Shown here: piece by piece, positions 15,507-18,485 of the stretch
Numbering within the stretch: position 1 is the stretch's first letter
How the letters are laid out: each line of letters starts with the position of its first letter
Assembly: GCA_947373075.1 (NCBI GenBank)
Contig: CANBWF010000016.1
Location: 1-18,485 of the forward strand
DNA from: Actinomycetota bacterium
GTDB taxonomy: Bacteria > Actinomycetota > Actinomycetes > S36-B12 > UBA5976
DNA length: 18,485 nt
Reading direction: 5' to 3'
The notes under the pieces: model-generated
Seen by the model: only the letters and a program-made list of their open reading frames with translations
What the model was told of the DNA's origin: nothing
Database searches by the model: none
Program-made: the position numbers and the translations under genes

Positions 15507-16010
15507 TTAGTTAATAATTCCTTCGGTACTGTGCACAATAATGTCTGAGTAAATACCGTCGTTGTTTTCAACGAGTAACTTCATCGGGATAGCGGAATTG
15601 GTTTTAAAATCTAGAAGAACATTAATCAATGTGCCAGCTTTAACATCAGTGGTTAGTTGCAATGGAAGCGAGCGGGTTCCTGGCACTGGGAACTGCACTG
15701 CCACCTGATTATTCAGAGGTTCATTTGTTCGTGATGAAGTTCCGTCAGCTGGGTATAACTCCACACCAAGGAATTTATCTTTTTCGGGTGCTGTGTTAAT
15801 AATGGTGCCAACAAAAGTACCCCAGCCCGGCTTTTTCGGATCAATGACAATGAGCGCTCCGCGCACCTGGATTGAGCCAATATCAGCTGAGCGACCATTA
15901 CCCGAGGCTTTCTGCTGGCTTGTCCCTGCATTGAAACCAATGCCACAAGCTGACGTTAATAACGCAGTGGTAATTAAAAGTGCAGCTAATTTGATGCTCT
16001 GGCGTGACAC
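15507..16010 (-). CDS. LpqE-like lipoprotein
   Basis: A 167-residue predicted lipoprotein. The signal peptide (1-21) ends in LLTSAC, so Cys22 is the likely lipid-bearing residue. The mature part is a single beta-rich domain (IQVRGALIVIDP, GTFVGTIINTAPEKDKFLGVEL) like the actinobacterial relatives of periplasmic copper chaperone folds; no clear Met/His metal site is seen, so copper binding is not claimed. In Mycobacterium the lipoprotein gene lpqE lies divergently next to carD-ispD-ispF-cysS, exactly as here, which is the main reason for the name. The start is GTG at 16010, chosen because GAGG lies 6 nt upstream and the signal peptide follows at once. Confidence 0.8.
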   Translation of the reverse strand: MSRQSIKLAALLITTALLTSACGIGFNAGTSQQKASGNGRSADIGSIQVRGALIVIDPKKPGWGTFVGTIINTAPEKDKFLGVELYPADGTSSRTNEPLNNQVAVQFPVPGTRSLPLQLTTDVKAGTLINVLLDFKTNSAIPMKLLVENNDGIYSDIIVHSTEGIIN

Positions 16011-16139
16011 TGTCGGCCTCTTTCGTGGGGGTAATTACTTTGGTGGGTCAATTCTACTTAATGGCACTTTGTAATCGGTAATGCACCATTAATCCTTGGT
16101 GTTGTTGCATTTTGGTTGAATTCGATTGACATGCTTTCG

Positions 16140-16148
16140 TGGTAGAAT
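16140..16148 (+). promoter_or_regulatory. Candidate extended -10 promoter of carD
   Basis: TGG followed by TAGAAT (16143-16148) forms an extended -10. A start near 16155 would leave a leader of about 25 nt before the carD ATG. TTGACA at 16126 is only 11 nt upstream of the -10, too close to be its -35. Confidence 0.4.
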
Positions 16149-16179
16149 TGGGGTCGAACGTCAACCAAAAAGGAAATTC

Positions 16180-16662
16180 ATGCCCTACAAAGTTGGAGAA
16201 ACCGTGGTGTACCCACATCACGGAGCAGCAGACATCATTAAAAAAGAAAAACTTACAATCAAAGGTGTAGAGCGCGAATATTTAGTGCTCCGAGTTCACC
16301 AGAGTGAATTGACTGTCAAAGTTCCTTCAGAAAATGTTGAGCTTGTTGGGGTTCGCGATGTTACGAGCCAAGAAGGCCTAGAGAAGGTGTTCGGCGTATT
16401 ACGTCAGCCGTACATTGAAGATCAGTCAAACTGGTCTCGCCGGTTCAAGGCAAACACAGAAAAACTTTCTTCGGGCGATGTAATCAAGGTTGCTGAAGTT
16501 GTTCGTGACCTTTGGCGTCGTTCACAGATTAAGCCGCTATCTACTGGCGAGAAGAGCATGCTTGCTCGTGCTCGCACCCAGTTGATTAGTGAAATTGCCT
16601 TAGCTGAAAAAACCGACGAAGTTGCTGCTGAAGCAACCCTCGACGAGGTTTTGGCCTCCTAA
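16180..16662 (+). CDS. carD: RNA polymerase-binding transcription regulator CarD
   Basis: An essential actinobacterial factor that binds the RNA polymerase beta subunit and stabilises open complexes, especially at rRNA promoters. The ATG at 16180 has AGGA 5 nt upstream and gives 160 residues, the family length; an upstream in-frame start at 16126 would add a foreign leader across the promoter and is rejected. The polymerase-interacting N-terminal domain (1-about 52) starts KVGETVVYPHHGAA. The position corresponding to mycobacterial Arg47 is Lys47 in LTVKVP, a conservative change. The DNA-binding helical domain contains NWSRRFKANTEKL with Trp85, which wedges into the promoter at the -10 edge in M. 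tuberculosis CarD, and AEVVRDLWRR. It heads carD-ispD-ispF, overlapping ispD by 1 nt (TAATG). Confidence 0.97.
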   Translation: MPYKVGETVVYPHHGAADIIKKEKLTIKGVEREYLVLRVHQSELTVKVPSENVELVGVRDVTSQEGLEKVFGVLRQPYIEDQSNWSRRFKANTEKLSSGDVIKVAEVVRDLWRRSQIKPLSTGEKSMLARARTQLISEIALAEKTDEVAAEATLDEVLAS

Positions 16663-17345
16663 TGTCAGGCGTCGCTGCCAGCCGAGTAGCGGCGATTATT
16701 CCAGCCGCTGGTTTGGGCGTGCGATTTGGCGCGCAGCAACCAAAAGCGTTTTTTGAACTTGCTGGTTTATCTCTGTTAACTCGCAGTGCCTTAGTTTTGG
16801 CCACTCAAGCTGAAGTAATAGTAGTTGCAGTTCCAGCCGAGTACGTTGCCATCGCTGCGCAAGAACTCGATAGCGTTGATTCGGAAATTCACATTGTTAT
16901 CGGCGGAGCTACTCGTCAAGATTCAGTTGCTGCGGCGATGGCTGTTGTGCCAGAAGATATCGATTTTGTTTTAGTACATGATGCTGCCCGGCCGCTCGTT
17001 CCGGGCGCTGTTATTGCTGATGTTATTCAAGAGTTAGTCGATGGCTCGCAAGCGGTTATTCCAGTTCTTCCAGTTGTCGACACCATAAAGCGCGTTGATA
17101 ATAACGGTGATGTTGTTGAAACAGTTGATCGTAATTCGCTACGCCGAGTACAAACTCCACAAGGCTTCACTAAAGCCTTACTCACCGAAGCTTTTGCTGA
17201 CCCAACACATGTGGCCACTGATGAAGCAGGTTTGGTTGAACGACTTGGCGTTCCAATTCGCACAGTCGCGGGCAGCGAACGCGCATTTAAGATCACGACA
17301 CCTGATGATGTTGCTTTCGCATTGTCGTTACTAGGGGAGGCATGA
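16662..17345 (+). CDS. ispD: 2-C-methyl-D-erythritol 4-phosphate cytidylyltransferase
   Basis: The third step of the MEP isoprenoid pathway: MEP plus CTP gives CDP-ME and pyrophosphate. 227 residues, the usual length. The nucleotide-binding signature IPAAGLGVRFGAQQPK (key residues Arg21, Lys28) is complete. GGATRQDSV, VLVHDAARPLV and TPQGF are further family motifs. The start codon overlaps the carD stop in TAATG, and its end overlaps ispF. The next pathway enzyme but one, IspF, is encoded directly downstream; the kinase IspE is not in the window. Confidence 0.97.
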   Translation: MSGVAASRVAAIIPAAGLGVRFGAQQPKAFFELAGLSLLTRSALVLATQAEVIVVAVPAEYVAIAAQELDSVDSEIHIVIGGATRQDSVAAAMAVVPEDIDFVLVHDAARPLVPGAVIADVIQELVDGSQAVIPVLPVVDTIKRVDNNGDVVETVDRNSLRRVQTPQGFTKALLTEAFADPTHVATDEAGLVERLGVPIRTVAGSERAFKITTPDDVAFALSLLGEA

Positions 17346-17824
17346 TGTCTGAACTAAGAGTTGGCAACGGCGTGGATGTTCATCCGTTAGAAATTGGCCG
17401 CCCAATGTTTCTTGGTGGACTTGCTTGGCCAGAAGAGACAAGTGGTTGCGCGGGTCATTCCGATGGCGATGTCATGGCGCATGCAATTTGCGATGCATTA
17501 CTTTCAGCTGCCGGCCTTGGCGACTTAGGCGCCGTTTTCGGTGTTGAGGATCCAAAGTGGGGCGGGGCATCTGGCGCCACCTTGTTGCAGGAAGTTGCTC
17601 GGCTACTTTCGGCTGACGGCTGGACCATAACTAACGTCAGTGTTCAAGTAATCGCTAACTCACCCAAAATAGGCAAACGCCGAGACGAAGTTCAGCAGGC
17701 CCTTTCGAAAGCCCTGGGTGGAGTCCCCGTTTCAGCCGCTGGAACCACATCCGATGGGCTTGGCCTTACTGGCAGAGGTGAAGGTATTGCTGCCATCGCC
17801 ACAGCATTACTAGAACGCCCTTAA
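17345..17824 (+). CDS. ispF: 2-C-methyl-D-erythritol 2,4-cyclodiphosphate synthase
   Basis: Cyclises CDP-ME 2-phosphate to ME-2,4-cyclodiphosphate with release of CMP in the MEP pathway; the family forms trimers with zinc at the active site. 159 residues from this start. Metal ligands are Asp11 and His13 in GNGVDVHPLE and His45 in DGDVMAHAICD. GHSDGDV, GLGDLGAVFG and TTSDGLGLTGRGEGIAAIATALL (key part GLTGRGEG) match actinobacterial IspF. Two ATGs lie in tandem at 17342 and 17345. GGAGG at 17336-17340 leaves a spacer of 1 for the first and 4 for the second, so 17345 is preferred; the choice changes one residue. Confidence 0.95.
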   Translation: MSELRVGNGVDVHPLEIGRPMFLGGLAWPEETSGCAGHSDGDVMAHAICDALLSAAGLGDLGAVFGVEDPKWGGASGATLLQEVARLLSADGWTITNVSVQVIANSPKIGKRRDEVQQALSKALGGVPVSAAGTTSDGLGLTGRGEGIAAIATALLERP

Positions 17825-17844
17825 TTTTGAGTAATCTTGAACCT

Positions 17845-18485
17845 ATGCGTCTATACGACACCGCTAGTCGGACACTTCGTGACTTCACACCGCTGACCCC
17901 AGGTCATGTGTCGATGTACGTATGTGGCGCTACGGTGCAGGCAGCGCCACACGTTGGCCACATCCGCTCTGGGGTGGCGTTCGATGTTTTAGCCCGCTGG
18001 CTACGTTTCAGCGGCTACGAGGTCACATTAGTTCGAAACGTAACCGATATTGACGACAAGATTTTGGCTAAGGCCGAGACCGAAAATCGACCTTGGTGGG
18101 CAGTTGCCGCGCATTACGAACGTGAATTTCAAAACGCTTATGCGATTTTAGGTTGCACACCACCAACAGTTGAGCCGCGCGCTACCGGACACATCACCCA
18201 GATGATCACTCTGATGCAGCAACTTATTGAACGTGGTCATGCGTATGCAGCTGACGGCGATGTTTATTTTGATGTGCGCTCCTTTGCGCAGTACGGCAAC
18301 CTTTCTGGTCAGCGCATTGACGACCTATTGCCAGCCGCAGATTCTGCTGCGGATACGCGCAAAAAAGATCCACGCGATTTCGCATTATGGAAGTCAGCAA
18401 AACCAGGTGAACCATCTTGGCCAACTCCTTGGGGCGATGGCCGACCAGGTTGGCACCTTGAATGCTCAGCAATGGCCGAAGCATA
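17845..18485 (+). CDS. cysS: Cysteinyl-tRNA synthetase, 5' part (runs off the window)
   Basis: A class I aminoacyl-tRNA synthetase that charges tRNA-Cys. Only the first 213 residues are present; the frame is open to the last base. Visible marks are MYVCGATVQAAPHVGHIRSG, with zinc ligand Cys27 and the HIGH-type motif HVGH (36-39), then RNVTDIDDKIL, the connecting region with FALWKSAKPGE, and WHLECSAMA with the second zinc-binding cysteine and histidine. The paralogue MshC of mycothiol synthesis was considered; VQAAPHVGHIRSGVAFD, TDIDDKI and the location after ispF fit CysS better. TAATCT at 17832-17837 lies 7 nt before the ATG, and no ribosome site is seen, so a leaderless message is possible. 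It follows ispF by 20 nt. Confidence 0.95.
   Translation, partial: MRLYDTASRTLRDFTPLTPGHVSMYVCGATVQAAPHVGHIRSGVAFDVLARWLRFSGYEVTLVRNVTDIDDKILAKAETENRPWWAVAAHYEREFQNAYAILGCTPPTVEPRATGHITQMITLMQQLIERGHAYAADGDVYFDVRSFAQYGNLSGQRIDDLLPAADSAADTRKKDPRDFALWKSAKPGEPSWPTPWGDGRPGWHLECSAMAEA

Noticed and set aside
16126..16179. Longer CarD start and TTGACA as carD -35
   Set aside because: Family alignment starts at the ATG at 16180, and TTGACA is only 11 nt from TAGAAT, too short a spacer.
17845..18485. Reading the last gene as mshC
   Set aside because: Motifs and the ispD-ispF-cysS order match CysS; the features expected of MshC are not seen.
1..18485. tRNA, rRNA, CRISPR, insertion sequences, riboswitch
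   Set aside because: No cloverleaf, spaced repeat array, transposase or long structured leader was recognised in any gap; all gaps are shorter than about 240 nt.

Overview
The window looks like a chromosomal piece of a mid-GC (about half GC by eye) actinobacterium. Diagnostic genes are mshA (mycothiol synthesis), carD, the senX3-regX3 two-component pair, and the block lpqE / carD-ispD-ispF-cysS, which keeps the gene neighbourhood known from Mycobacterium. The mid GC and compact gene spacing would fit a free-living aquatic lineage such as Nanopelagicales, but that placement is inference. No IS element, phage gene, tRNA, rRNA or CRISPR array was seen.

Layout. 1-160: a hairpin and a 17-bp direct repeat. 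161-910 (+): gpmA. 938-969: a bidirectional terminator. 989-5498 (-): a phosphate ABC transporter operon read pstC-pstA-pstB-pstS, with overlapping or nearly touching genes and the binding protein last. 5499-5731: divergent control region with a PHO-box-like repeat. 5732-8730 (+): two translationally coupled genes, a large membrane-anchored PstS-like protein with an N-terminal neocarzinostatin-type domain, and a sortase homologue that has lost all three catalytic residues. 8882-11416 (+): a large secreted PstS-like protein with bacterial Ig-like domains and codon use typical of a highly expressed gene, closed by a strong terminator. 11549-13509 (-): phoU then mshA. 13667-15492 (+): senX3-regX3. 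15507-16010 (-): LpqE-like lipoprotein. 16180-end (+): carD-ispD-ispF and the 5' part of cysS.

How it fits together. Phosphate sensing (SenX3-RegX3, PhoU), uptake (PstSCAB) and two further PstS-fold surface proteins lie in one stretch. 11-nt repeats resembling the actinobacterial PHO box occur upstream of pstC, upstream of the 844-residue protein and in the phoU/senX3 gap, which suggests that RegX3 controls the whole set. The least ordinary part is 5732-11416: PstS-fold proteins fused to non-PstS modules, next to a catalytically dead sortase. Both PstS (989-2563) and the 720-residue protein end in a low-complexity linker, a membrane helix and a short polar tail, like a sorting signal, but without a recognisable LPxTG or LAxTG pentapeptide. 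My hypothesis is a former wall-anchoring module that now works by membrane anchoring or scaffolding.
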